A stretch of 64,000 nt of DNA from the NCBI GenBank assembly GCA_002389905.1, contig DGRE01000058.1, positions 1 to 64,000 of the forward strand, given 5' to 3'. This document shows positions 25,695 to 32,989 of the stretch, in pieces. Made by a program: the position numbers and the translations under genes. The notes below the pieces were generated by a model. It was given only the letters and a program-made list of their open reading frames with translations, was not told the origin of the DNA and ran no database searches. The DNA comes from Hungatella sp. UBA4396 (GTDB lineage Bacteria > Bacillota > Clostridia > Lachnospirales > Lachnospiraceae). Within the stretch, counting starts at the first letter, position 1. Each line of letters starts with the position of its first letter.

Positions 25695-26355
25695 TCCTAT
25701 GGTGGCTTCTATTAACAGACAATATGTGGAATTAAATAAGTATTTAAAAGTAACTGGTCAGTTTTGTAATGGAAAAGAAGCACTTGACTACCTGAAGAAT
25801 CATACTGCAGATCTGGCAATTATGGATGTTTATATGCCGGTAATGGGCGGAGTGGAACTTCTTACTGAGATACGAAAGCTTCAAAAACACATAGATGTCA
25901 TCATGGTAACTGCAGCAACCGATGTCTCTCATGTAAAGCAGCTGCTAGGGCTGGGAGTCATTGATTATCTGGTGAAGCCTTTTGAATATGTCCGTTTTAA
26001 TCACGCGCTGGCACGGTTTATGGAGCATCAGGAACTACTCAGACAGGAAACATTCTCTCAGCAGCAGCTAGATTCTCTTTTTGAACTTTCCACAGGGCCT
26101 CCTTCCCGGCAAGAGGTCCTTCAAAAGGGGCTTCAGGAAAAAACTCTGCATACCATTTTGTCCTACATGAAGGAGCACCCTGCCGATACCTTTACCAGTG
26201 AAATGGTTGCAGAAGAGGTTCATTTATCTCGTGTAACAGTCCGCAGATATATGAATTATCTTCTGGATAAAAAACAAATTGTCAGTGATATTGATTATGC
26301 CACTGGCGGACGGCCTTCCATTATATACCGGTATAATCGGGTAGGAGACAGATAA
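25666..26355 (+). CDS. maeR: CitB/DcuR-type response regulator (MaeR-like)
   Basis: The 229-residue regulator starts at ATG 25666 with GGAGG 7 bases upstream, inside the kinase 3' end. The receiver has IIEDDPMVA, IMDVYMPVMGG (phosphoacceptor Asp about 54) and KPFEYVRF. The C-terminal helix-turn-helix (FTSEMVAEEVHLSRVTVRRYMNYL) is the CitB-family DNA-binding domain. It likely activates maeE-maeP and perhaps the fumarate reductase gene in response to malate. No terminator was seen after its stop, only intron relic sequence on the other strand. Confidence 0.92.
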   Translation: MYQVIIIEDDPMVASINRQYVELNKYLKVTGQFCNGKEALDYLKNHTADLAIMDVYMPVMGGVELLTEIRKLQKHIDVIMVTAATDVSHVKQLLGLGVIDYLVKPFEYVRFNHALARFMEHQELLRQETFSQQQLDSLFELSTGPPSRQEVLQKGLQEKTLHTILSYMKEHPADTFTSEMVAEEVHLSRVTVRRYMNYLLDKKQIVSDIDYATGGRPSIIYRYNRVGDR

Positions 26356-26365
26356 TTATTTTATC

Positions 26366-26656
26366 TACCGTCCTCCCATACCACAGTACGTACAGTTCCG
26401 TATACAGCGGTTCTTTGGTTTTCATAACTACCAGATAATAGTCAAGCATGGACGTATATCCCAGTTTGGCTATTATTTTATTTGAGAATATTTGATTGAG
26501 CACTTTTGCCATTCGCCAATACCTTTTTCGGCTGCCGGCTAACTCCATGAGTTTGCTTTGGCAGACTGTATCAAAGAATTTCTCCAAATCCATATCCTTA
26601 ACCATAGCCTGATTTGATTTCTGTTCGTCAGACCAGAGACTTTCACCCATTAGAAC
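26366..26656 (-). pseudogene. Relic of a group II intron reverse transcriptase/maturase
   Basis: The minus strand reads MVKDMDLEKFFDTVCQSKL, an RT palm-entry motif, then jumps almost at once to AKVLNQIFSNKIIAKLGYTS and TKEPLYTELYV, C-terminal maturase-type sequence. The catalytic YADD block and several hundred residues are missing, so this is an internally deleted remnant. Upstream bases (TAATGGGTGAAAGTC) resemble intron 5' RNA sequence. It is inactive. It lies convergent to the maeR-like gene and directly beside the ehu operon terminator. Confidence 0.7.
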
Positions 26657-26675
26657 GTGCGCCCGCTGAGCGCAC
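26657..26675. repeat. Short hairpin GTGCGC/GCGCAC
   Basis: A 6-bp inverted repeat with a 7-base loop lies between the intron relic and the ehu terminator, probably part of the residual intron RNA structure. Confidence 0.4.
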
Positions 26676-26678
26676 GAG

Positions 26679-26708
26679 AAAAAAAGAGGCATCTGCCTCT
26701 TTTTTCTA
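26679..26708 (-). terminator. Terminator of the ehu-type ABC operon
   Basis: AAAAAGAGGCA pairs with TGCCTCTTTTT around a 2-3-base loop (26681-26705), with A and T runs on both sides. On the minus strand it starts within the ehuA stop codon region. It is a compact, strong intrinsic terminator. Confidence 0.85.
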
Positions 26709-27473
26709 TGAATTAAACCTGGATAAAAACGACTGAAGCCTGGGCGTCTGGGGATTGTTAAAAATCTCTTCCGGGGAACCATGCTCCGCTATGACGCCTT
26801 CATTGAAAAAGGCCACCCGGTCTGCAACTTCCTTTGCAAAATCCATTTCATGGGTAATCAAAAGCATGGTCATGTCACTTTCAAAGGCAATTTCTTTAAT
26901 GACCTCCAAAACCTCACCTACCAGCTCCGGGTCCAGAGCAGAAGTGGGCTCATCAAAAAGCATGATATTAGGCTTCATGACTAAGGCCCTGGCAATGGCA
27001 ACCCTTTGCTTCTGGCCGCCTGAAAGCTGGGCCGGATAAACGTCCAGCTTATCTTTCAGCCCTACTTTTTCGATCATTTCTTCCGCCCGAAGCCTTGCTT
27101 CTGCTTTGGAAAGCCCCAGAACTGTTACCTGGGCTTCCATCACATTTTTCAAGACCGTCATATGAGGAAACAAAAAGAAATGCTGAAAAACCATGCCGAT
27201 ATTCTTTCTCATTTCCCGAAGGTGTTTTCCCTTTGCCCTAACAAGATTTCCATTGATCTCTTCGTGCCACAGATTTTTCCCTTCCACCTCAATGGTTCCG
27301 GAGTTGGGCTCCTCTAAGGTCATCAAAAGCCTGGCCAAGGTTGTTTTTCCCGAGCCGCTGGGCCCGATTAAGGCTACCTTTTCTCCGGGATAAATATCAA
27401 AATCGATATCCTTTAAAACCTCTAAATCTCCATATGTTTTGGTAATCTTTTTATAGCTGACAATCGGTGTCAT
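26706..27473 (-). CDS. ehuA: Polar amino acid/ectoine-type ABC transporter ATPase (EhuA-like)
   Basis: The 255-residue ATPase has Walker A GPSGSGKTT (about 37-45), Q-loop FQHFFLFPHMTVL, signature LSGGQKQR and Walker B LFDEPTSALDP. FQHF in place of the usual FQ..NLFPH and the operon order binding protein-permease-permease-ATPase match ehuBCDA for ectoine/hydroxyectoine uptake. It energises import through the two permeases just upstream. Ligand identity is inferred; glutamine- or arginine-type transporters share the fold. It is the last gene, ending in a strong terminator. Confidence 0.85.
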   Translation of the reverse strand: MTPIVSYKKITKTYGDLEVLKDIDFDIYPGEKVALIGPSGSGKTTLARLLMTLEEPNSGTIEVEGKNLWHEEINGNLVRAKGKHLREMRKNIGMVFQHFFLFPHMTVLKNVMEAQVTVLGLSKAEARLRAEEMIEKVGLKDKLDVYPAQLSGGQKQRVAIARALVMKPNIMLFDEPTSALDPELVGEVLEVIKEIAFESDMTMLLITHEMDFAKEVADRVAFFNEGVIAEHGSPEEIFNNPQTPRLQSFLSRFNS

Positions 27474-27495
27474 AACATACTCCTTTCCGTGTTAA

Positions 27496-28149
27496 TCAGC
27501 TTTTTCTGCCAAGCTGAACCTCCAGTTTCTTAACCATTCGGGAAGAGGGGTAGCTCAACAGGAAAAATATAACTCCCACAATGGTAAATCCCTCCAGATA
27601 GCGGAAGGAACCGGCCCCAATTATTTTGGCTGTCTGCAATATTTCCACCAGGGTTATGGCCGACAGCAGAGGCGTTTCCTTAAACATCGTAATCAGATAG
27701 TTTCCTATGACAGGAATGACCGGAGGAAGTGCCTGAGGCAGAATGATCTTTGCCCATGCCTGGGGCTGGGAAAAGTTCAGGGCCTTTGCCACCTCCCACT
27801 GTCCGGCAGGTACGGACTCGATCCCGCTTCTGAACACCTCTGATAAGTAAGTGCTGTAATGAATGCCCAGACCGATCACACCGGCCGTAAACGGCTTAAG
27901 AGTCACTCCAAACTCAGGCAGCACATAAAAAATAAAATAAAGCTGCACCAAAAGCGGCGTATTTCTTATAAATTGCACAATTCCTTTTACAGCAAAGGAT
28001 ATGGCTTTTATATTCAGCCGGGTCAGAACCGATAACACCAGCCCCAAAAATAAAGCCAGTAAAAATCCGAAAAATGTTGCGCTTACGGTAATCCCCAAAG
28101 CAGACAGTATCTGAGGAAGTATGGAAAAAGCGTAGTCCCAGTTCCACAT
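27496..28149 (-). CDS. ehuD: ABC transporter permease (EhuD-like)
   Basis: The 217-residue HisM/GlnP-family permease has about five membrane segments. Family blocks are FIRNTPLLVQLYFIFYVLPE, the periplasmic loop AGVIGLGIHYSTYLSEVFRSGI and the coupling loop EVAKALNFSQPQAWAKIILPQALPP. It forms the membrane channel with the preceding permease. It begins one base after that gene's stop. Assignment to the ectoine-type subgroup rests on the operon order and the binding protein. Confidence 0.85.
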   Translation of the reverse strand: MWNWDYAFSILPQILSALGITVSATFFGFLLALFLGLVLSVLTRLNIKAISFAVKGIVQFIRNTPLLVQLYFIFYVLPEFGVTLKPFTAGVIGLGIHYSTYLSEVFRSGIESVPAGQWEVAKALNFSQPQAWAKIILPQALPPVIPVIGNYLITMFKETPLLSAITLVEILQTAKIIGAGSFRYLEGFTIVGVIFFLLSYPSSRMVKKLEVQLGRKS

Positions 28150-28150
28150 G

Positions 28151-28807
28151 CTAAACCCTCCCTTCTGAAACTTTTTGCTCCAACAGCTTCATGCCCTTAG
28201 ACAGGGGAAGCCCGATCAGAAAATATATAATCAGAAGCATACTGTACACCTTGGTGGTTTCAAAGGTGGTGGCATTTAAAATATTGGCCTGATAGGTCAG
28301 ATCTGTCAACGTGATCATGGAAACCAGGGAAGTACTTTTTAACAGCTCGATCAATTGATTGCCCAGATTGGGAATCATCATCACAAATGCCTGGGGGATG
28401 ATAACTCTTCTCATACGCTGAGCCCTCGTCATATTCAGGGCAATGCAGGCTTCTGTCTGGCCACTTGGCACTGCCTGGATGGCACTTCGTACGATCTCGG
28501 AGCAGTAGGCGCCATAGTTGAGCCCTATGGCCAGAACTCCGGTGCTGACTGCTGAAAACCGGATTCCCACAATGGGAAGTGCAAAGTAAATCCAGAAAAG
28601 CTGCACCAGCAGGGAGGTCCCCCTGAAAATTTCAATATATACGCTTGAAATAACGCGGATTATTTTATACTTGGACATTCGTGCCAGACCAGATATAAAA
28701 CCTAATGCAAGAGCCAGAACAGCAGAAAAAATGGTGACTTCAACCGTGACTTTCATTCCTACCTTAATCAAAGAGGCAAATATTTCGTATGTGCTCAAAT
28801 ACGCCAC
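28151..28807 (-). CDS. ehuC: ABC transporter permease (EhuC-like)
   Basis: The 218-residue polar amino acid-type permease contains FRGTSLLVQLFWIYFALP, AIGLNYGAYCSEIVRSAI and the EAA loop EACIALNMTRAQRMRRVIIPQA. It forms a heterodimer with the next permease. It lies 22 bases after the binding-protein gene in a tight operon. Length and topology are normal. Confidence 0.86.
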   Translation of the reverse strand: MAYLSTYEIFASLIKVGMKVTVEVTIFSAVLALALGFISGLARMSKYKIIRVISSVYIEIFRGTSLLVQLFWIYFALPIVGIRFSAVSTGVLAIGLNYGAYCSEIVRSAIQAVPSGQTEACIALNMTRAQRMRRVIIPQAFVMMIPNLGNQLIELLKSTSLVSMITLTDLTYQANILNATTFETTKVYSMLLIIYFLIGLPLSKGMKLLEQKVSEGRV

Positions 28808-28829
28808 CCCCTTCTTTTCTTGATATCCA

Positions 28830-29750
28830 TTATTTGATCAATTCCTCCAGCGTCATATCTCCGGGAAGCTCTTCTTCCGTAAATCCAAATTCCTGAAGGA
28901 TCTTCAGCAATTCTCCGGAATCCTGTAAGTTCTTAAGCTCTTTATTAAATGCCTCAACAAAATCTCCATCTTCTTTTCTGAAAGCAGTAGCTCCGTATCC
29001 ACGGACACTTTTTCCATCTATAACAGGCTGCTCAAAATCAGTCACCCGCTCGAAATCCGGATTGTTTGCCGTATCCAGGGTGGACTGTAAGGAGGGGCCT
29101 GTGGCAGTAATGACATCAACACGGCCTGCCTGTAAAGCTGCAAGAGCGGAGGGCATATCGGGAACTGTCACAATTCTGTCCTTAGCCACTCCAACGGCTG
29201 TTAAGTAATCATACTCAATGGCTCCACCGGGTACGGCAACCAGAGCAGTTTCATGGCCTGCAATATCCTCATAGCTGTGAAGATCAAGAGGATTTCCCTT
29301 CTTTACGGCAATGGCCTGGCCTATGCTGTATTCAGGGTTTGCAAAGCTTACGTCGCCTGCCCGTTCCGGGGTAATAAACATACCTGCTGTAACCATATCG
29401 AACCGCTGGGCCTGAAGTCCCGGAATCAGGGAACCGAACTCTGTGAGCACTCCCTTCATCTCATCAATGCCCAGGTTTTTAAGCACCGCACGGGCAACCT
29501 CAACAGCTTCGCCTGTCAGCTCTCCCTGAGCTGTCTGGTAAGCATAGGGTTTTTCATTGGCAAAGCCAATGGTTACAGAGCCTTCTCTCCGGACTTTTTC
29601 AAGTGTGGTTTCACCTGCTGATGCACCCGGGGAACTACTTTGACTTCCCGGATTCCCGCACCCTGTAAATAAAAAGGTGGCCATTGCGGCTGTCAGCAGC
29701 ATGAAGCAGATTCTTCTTACGTTTTTTGTTTCTGAGTAAAACAATCTCAT
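28830..29750 (-). CDS. ehuB: Solute-binding lipoprotein (EhuB-like, ectoine/osmolyte)
   Basis: The 306-residue product starts at ATG 29750 (GGGAGA upstream) rather than at 29780. The lipobox is FTGC. The SBP_bac_3 fold contains VTIGFANEKPYAY, TGEAVEVARAVL, LTEFGSLIPGLQAQRFDMV and AGMFITPERA, blocks shared with EhuB of ectoine/hydroxyectoine importers. It captures the solute outside the cell for EhuCDA. Control by a c-di-AMP riboswitch in the leader supports a role in osmoprotectant uptake. The ligand itself is not proven by sequence. Confidence 0.86.
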   Translation of the reverse strand: MRLFYSETKNVRRICFMLLTAAMATFLFTGCGNPGSQSSSPGASAGETTLEKVRREGSVTIGFANEKPYAYQTAQGELTGEAVEVARAVLKNLGIDEMKGVLTEFGSLIPGLQAQRFDMVTAGMFITPERAGDVSFANPEYSIGQAIAVKKGNPLDLHSYEDIAGHETALVAVPGGAIEYDYLTAVGVAKDRIVTVPDMPSALAALQAGRVDVITATGPSLQSTLDTANNPDFERVTDFEQPVIDGKSVRGYGATAFRKEDGDFVEAFNKELKNLQDSGELLKILQEFGFTEEELPGDMTLEELIK

Positions 29751-29919
29751 AACATCTCTCCCTTCTGATATCTGCGGCACTAAAAAATGCCAGAAATAAA
29801 GTTAAGAGCAGTAAAAAACGTCTACAGCGCTTATATAATTTTGTTTTGTTGGATTTTGGGTAACACAAATAGGGCTGTAAGGCCCAAAAGAAAAAATAAA
29901 CGTATCAATTTAAATCCGA

Positions 29920-29947
29920 ATGAAACAAATGAATGATTGATTCATTT
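29920..29947 (-). terminator. A/T-rich hairpin in the ehu leader
   Basis: AAATGAAT and ATTCATTT (29927-29934 with 29940-29947) form an 8-bp stem followed on the minus strand by GTTTCATT. It lies just downstream of the riboswitch aptamer and could be a weak terminator within its expression platform. A second small hairpin GGGC/GCCC follows at about 29870-29885. Confidence 0.35.
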
Positions 29948-29967
29948 AAAAGAATTGTTAATTAAAA

Positions 29968-30112
29968 TTCTGTTTCACACGCTTACGAGGTTAGCTGACG
30001 GGTTCGGGCAGAAACTACCCTATGACCTGCTCCAACACAAGCCAATGCACCCCAGAAAATGGTTCCCCCGTTTTCCTTTTGGAAATTCAGCAAAAATTAA
30101 TTCACTGAGTTT
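29968..30112 (-). promoter_or_regulatory. Cyclic di-AMP (ydaO/yuaA) riboswitch
   Basis: On the minus strand the conserved aptamer blocks appear in order: GCTGAAT (about 30090), CGGGGGAACCA, GGGGTGCATT, ATAGGGTAG, then GCCCGAACCCGTCAGCTAAC followed by CTCGTAAGCG. These are the invariant segments of the ydaO/yuaA class that binds c-di-AMP. It sits about 220 bases upstream of ehuB. The class usually switches genes off at high c-di-AMP and commonly controls potassium and osmolyte transport. TTGACA at 30152-30157 (minus) is a plausible -35. Confidence 0.88.
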
Positions 30113-30193
30113 TTTATGCTCTTATAAAAGGCTAACATAAATTAAAAGCCATGTCAACCGTAAATCCCCATTTCTGTAAACCCCCTATTTTTC

Positions 30194-30233
30194 GACAAAA
30201 AAGGACATAGGCAGTAATTTCTCCTATGTCCTT
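30194..30233 (-). terminator. Terminator of the trmL operon
   Basis: AAGGACATAGG (30201-30211) pairs perfectly with CCTATGTCCTT (30223-30233). On the minus strand the stem is followed by TTTTTTGTCG. It lies just beyond the trmL stop codon. Confidence 0.85.
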
Positions 30234-30246
30234 ATGATATAAAAGC

Positions 30247-30741
30247 TCATTTATTCCAGTGCAGATGATGAAGCTCTCCCTCCATGGTCATATGCTCAAA
30301 GCCATTTTGACGGAAAGCCTCATACAGCACGATAGATACAGAATTTGACAAATTCAGGGACCGGATATCTCCCCACATGGGAATTCTGACACAGCGGTCC
30401 TGGTTTTCCACAAGAATATCCTCCGGAATTCCCGCACTTTCCTTACCGAACATAATAAAACAGTCCGGTTCGTAGGCTACATCCGTATACACATGCTGCC
30501 CCTTTGTGGTAGCCATGTAGATTTTGGCTCCCGGGTTTCTGTCCAGAAAGTTCTGATAATCGCTGTATACGGTCACATCAAGCTTATCCCAGTAATCCAG
30601 TCCTGCCCGCTTGATCAGCTTGTCATTGAGCTTAAAGCCCAAAGGCTCGATCAAATGCAGCCTTGTATTCGTAGCCACGCAGGTCCGTCCGATATTTCCG
30701 GTATTGGCCGGCATTTCCGGCTCCAATAATACCACATTCAT
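30247..30741 (-). CDS. trmL: tRNA (cytidine(34)-2'-O)-methyltransferase
   Basis: The 164-residue SPOUT-knot enzyme methylates the ribose of the wobble base in leucine tRNAs using SAM. Motif 1 NVVLLEPEMPANTGNIGRTC at the N-terminus, MFGKESAGIPEDIL in the middle and IPMWGDIRSLNLSNSVSIVLYE at the end match TrmL/CspR. It lies three bases after the aminotransferase gene, forming the end of a lrp-aminotransferase-trmL run closed by a terminator. Its link to those genes is probably only positional. Confidence 0.94.
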   Translation of the reverse strand: MNVVLLEPEMPANTGNIGRTCVATNTRLHLIEPLGFKLNDKLIKRAGLDYWDKLDVTVYSDYQNFLDRNPGAKIYMATTKGQHVYTDVAYEPDCFIMFGKESAGIPEDILVENQDRCVRIPMWGDIRSLNLSNSVSIVLYEAFRQNGFEHMTMEGELHHLHWNK

Positions 30742-30744
30742 AGT

Positions 30745-31914
30745 TTACGCCTTTCCATCCAGTTTATTCACAAATCGGCTGATGCGGCTTAATGCTTCCT
30801 TCAAATTCTTCAGGGAATAGGCATAGGAAATACGCAGAAAGCCTTCTCCGCAGTCTCCAAACGCTGTGCCCGGCACAACGGCTACCTTCTCCTCCATCAG
30901 CAGTCTGGTGGCAAACTCCTCTGAGGTCATGCCAAACCGCTTGATGCTGGGAAACATGTAAAAGGCACCGTAAGGCTCAAAGCATTCCAGCCCCATTTCA
31001 TCAAAGGCATGTTTTAAATAGCGCCGCCTCTGGTCATAGGATTCCCTCATTACCTGAACATCCTTATCCCCGTCCTTCAGAGCCGCTATGGCTGCATACT
31101 GGCTGGTGGTAGGGGCGCACATGATGGCAAACTGATGGATTTTTAACATCTGCTCTAAGATCAGCCTGGGAGCGGCGGTATAGCCCAGACGCCAGCCGGT
31201 CATTGCATAGGATTTGGAAAAGCCGTTAATAAGAACGGTTCTCTCCCTCATGCCCGGAAGGGCGGCAATGGTGGTGTGCCCGCCGCCATAAGTAAGCTCC
31301 GCATAAATTTCATCGGATATAATAAATAAGTCCTTTTCAACCACAATTTCAGCGATTTTTTCCAGTTCCTCTCTCACCATGACAGCTCCCGTAGGATTGT
31401 TGGGGAAAGGGAGAACCAGAACCTTGGTCTTTGGCGTGATCTTTTCCAGAAGCTTTTCCGGTGTCAGCTTAAACTCATCTTTTTCTTCCAGTTCAATGAT
31501 CACCGGAACACCGTTTGCCAGAATGGTACAGGGAACGTAGGAAACGTAGCTGGGCTGGGGAATCAGCACCTCATCACCTGGGTCCAGCATGGCTCTTAAG
31601 GCCACGTCTATGGCCTCACTGCCTCCTACCGTCACCATCACCTCATGATCGGAGTCGTAGGAAACGCCAAATCGCCTGCTTAAGTAGCTGCATATCTCCA
31701 CCTTCAACTCCTTAAGACCGGCATTGGAGGTATAAAAGGTCCGCCCTTTTTCCAGGGAATAAATCCCCTCCTCACGGATATGCCAGGGCGTGTCAAAATC
31801 AGGCTCTCCCACGCCTAAGGAAATGGCGTCTTTCATTTCGCTGACAATATCAAAAAACTTCCGGATTCCGGAAGGAGGAATCGTTACGATTCGGTCTGAC
31901 AATGGATTTCTCAT
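30745..31914 (-). CDS. Class I/II PLP-dependent aminotransferase
   Basis: The 389-residue fold-type I enzyme has the substrate-carboxylate block FPNNPTGAV, the cofactor block SDEIYAEL and the PLP lysine in SKSYAMTGWRLGY (Lys about 234). Sequence style resembles the aspartate/aromatic PatA-AspC family of Firmicutes. It transfers amino groups between amino and keto acids; specificity cannot be read. The start codon overlaps the stop of an Lrp/AsnC-type regulator by four bases, suggesting that amino-acid-sensing protein controls the operon. Confidence 0.9.
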   Translation of the reverse strand: MRNPLSDRIVTIPPSGIRKFFDIVSEMKDAISLGVGEPDFDTPWHIREEGIYSLEKGRTFYTSNAGLKELKVEICSYLSRRFGVSYDSDHEVMVTVGGSEAIDVALRAMLDPGDEVLIPQPSYVSYVPCTILANGVPVIIELEEKDEFKLTPEKLLEKITPKTKVLVLPFPNNPTGAVMVREELEKIAEIVVEKDLFIISDEIYAELTYGGGHTTIAALPGMRERTVLINGFSKSYAMTGWRLGYTAAPRLILEQMLKIHQFAIMCAPTTSQYAAIAALKDGDKDVQVMRESYDQRRRYLKHAFDEMGLECFEPYGAFYMFPSIKRFGMTSEEFATRLLMEEKVAVVPGTAFGDCGEGFLRISYAYSLKNLKEALSRISRFVNKLDGKA

Positions 31915-32393
31915 GGAGTGATCAGCATCCTTTCATCGGCGGTTTCTTCTGCAAGAACAGTGCCATGGTCTTTATATTTTTTCAGGACAAAATGAGTGGC
32001 TGTGCTTAACACGGATTCCATGGGCGAAAGCTTCTCGGAAACAAACTGGGCCACCTGCCTCATGGTCCTTCCTTCGATAAATACGGTAAAGTCAAAAGAA
32101 CCTGACATGAGGTAAACGGCATTTACCTCGCTGTACTGATAGATGCGCTCTGCAATCTTGTCAAATCCCATCCCTCGCTGGGGAGTTACCTTAACCTCAA
32201 TGAGTGCCACCACCTTTTCATCACTGGTGTTATCCCAGTTAATCAGGGTGTGGTAGCCGCAGATAATCCGCTCTTTTTCCATTTCCGCAATTTCATTGGC
32301 AATGGCGGCCTCGCTTTCCCCTAAAAGAATTGCCAGGTCCTTTAAATCAATTCTGCTGTTTTTTTCAATCACTGCCAGTATCTTTTCCCTCAT
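31911..32393 (-). CDS. Lrp/AsnC-family transcriptional regulator
   Basis: The 160-residue protein starts at ATG 32393 with AGGAGG 8 bases upstream; an upstream ATG at 32414 has none. It has a winged helix-turn-helix (LKDLAILLGESEAAIANEIAEMEKERIICGY) and a C-terminal ligand-binding RAM domain (VALIEVKVTPQRG ... VYLMSGSFDFTVFIEGRTM). It probably senses an amino acid and controls the operon it heads with the aminotransferase. The gene begins just after the AIR-synthase-like gene, so these are likely one unit. Confidence 0.9.
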   Translation of the reverse strand: MREKILAVIEKNSRIDLKDLAILLGESEAAIANEIAEMEKERIICGYHTLINWDNTSDEKVVALIEVKVTPQRGMGFDKIAERIYQYSEVNAVYLMSGSFDFTVFIEGRTMRQVAQFVSEKLSPMESVLSTATHFVLKKYKDHGTVLAEETADERMLITP

Positions 32394-32410
32394 AATACTT
32401 ACCTCCTGCT

Positions 32411-32980
32411 TCATTCTGCCAAAATCTTATAAATCTCATCCCTTGAGGGCCGCTCTAAATAACCTGTGCTCTCTTCATGGGTGATAATCCTCTTAATTCC
32501 ATCGGTCACCTTGCCTATGACAGCCGCGGGAATTCCTTTTTTCTCCAAAGACAGGACCAGATCCCCTCCGTTGTCAGCCAAAAGGACCAGACAGCCGGTA
32601 GAGAAAAGGCGGTACGGGTTTAAGTCGTACCGCTCACTGATCTCGATGGTTGCCTGATCAACCGGGATTTTGCGCAGGGAAAAGCCGATTCCGGTCATAT
32701 ACGCCCCTGATAAGTCCCAAAGGGCCTTTAACACTCCGCCTTCTCCCGCTGCCTCGCATTCTGATGCACCGGCTTTTTCCCACTCCTCCAGGTTTCCTTC
32801 CAAGGCCATGGTCCCGTTTTCCAGTATCCGGTCCATGTAGTCCTCAGAAAACCATTGACGCAGGTCTTCTTTTTTATGTTTTACAATTTCTACAGTTCCC
32901 CAAAGCCCGGCATATCCTGCTATCACAATATCCTGCCCAGGCTTCATGGTCCCTGTATTTTCTCTTTCAATCCGTCTCAT
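32411..32980 (-). CDS. AIR synthase/HypE C-terminal-domain-related protein
   Basis: The 189-residue protein has a short N-terminal part (KPGQDIVIAGYAGLWGT) and a region matching the AIR-synthase-related C-terminal fold: ALWDLSGAYMTGIGFSLRKIPV, then YDLNPYRLFSTGCLVLLAD and KGIPAAVIGKVTDG. This is the half of PurM/HypE/ThiL/SelD proteins that lacks the ATP-binding N-domain, so the catalytic role is unknown. It overlaps nothing, but ends 18 bases before the Lrp start codon. The first ATG has AGGAA upstream and was kept. Confidence 0.75.
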   Translation of the reverse strand: MRRIERENTGTMKPGQDIVIAGYAGLWGTVEIVKHKKEDLRQWFSEDYMDRILENGTMALEGNLEEWEKAGASECEAAGEGGVLKALWDLSGAYMTGIGFSLRKIPVDQATIEISERYDLNPYRLFSTGCLVLLADNGGDLVLSLEKKGIPAAVIGKVTDGIKRIITHEESTGYLERPSRDEIYKILAE

Positions 32981-32989
32981 ACTGCTTTC

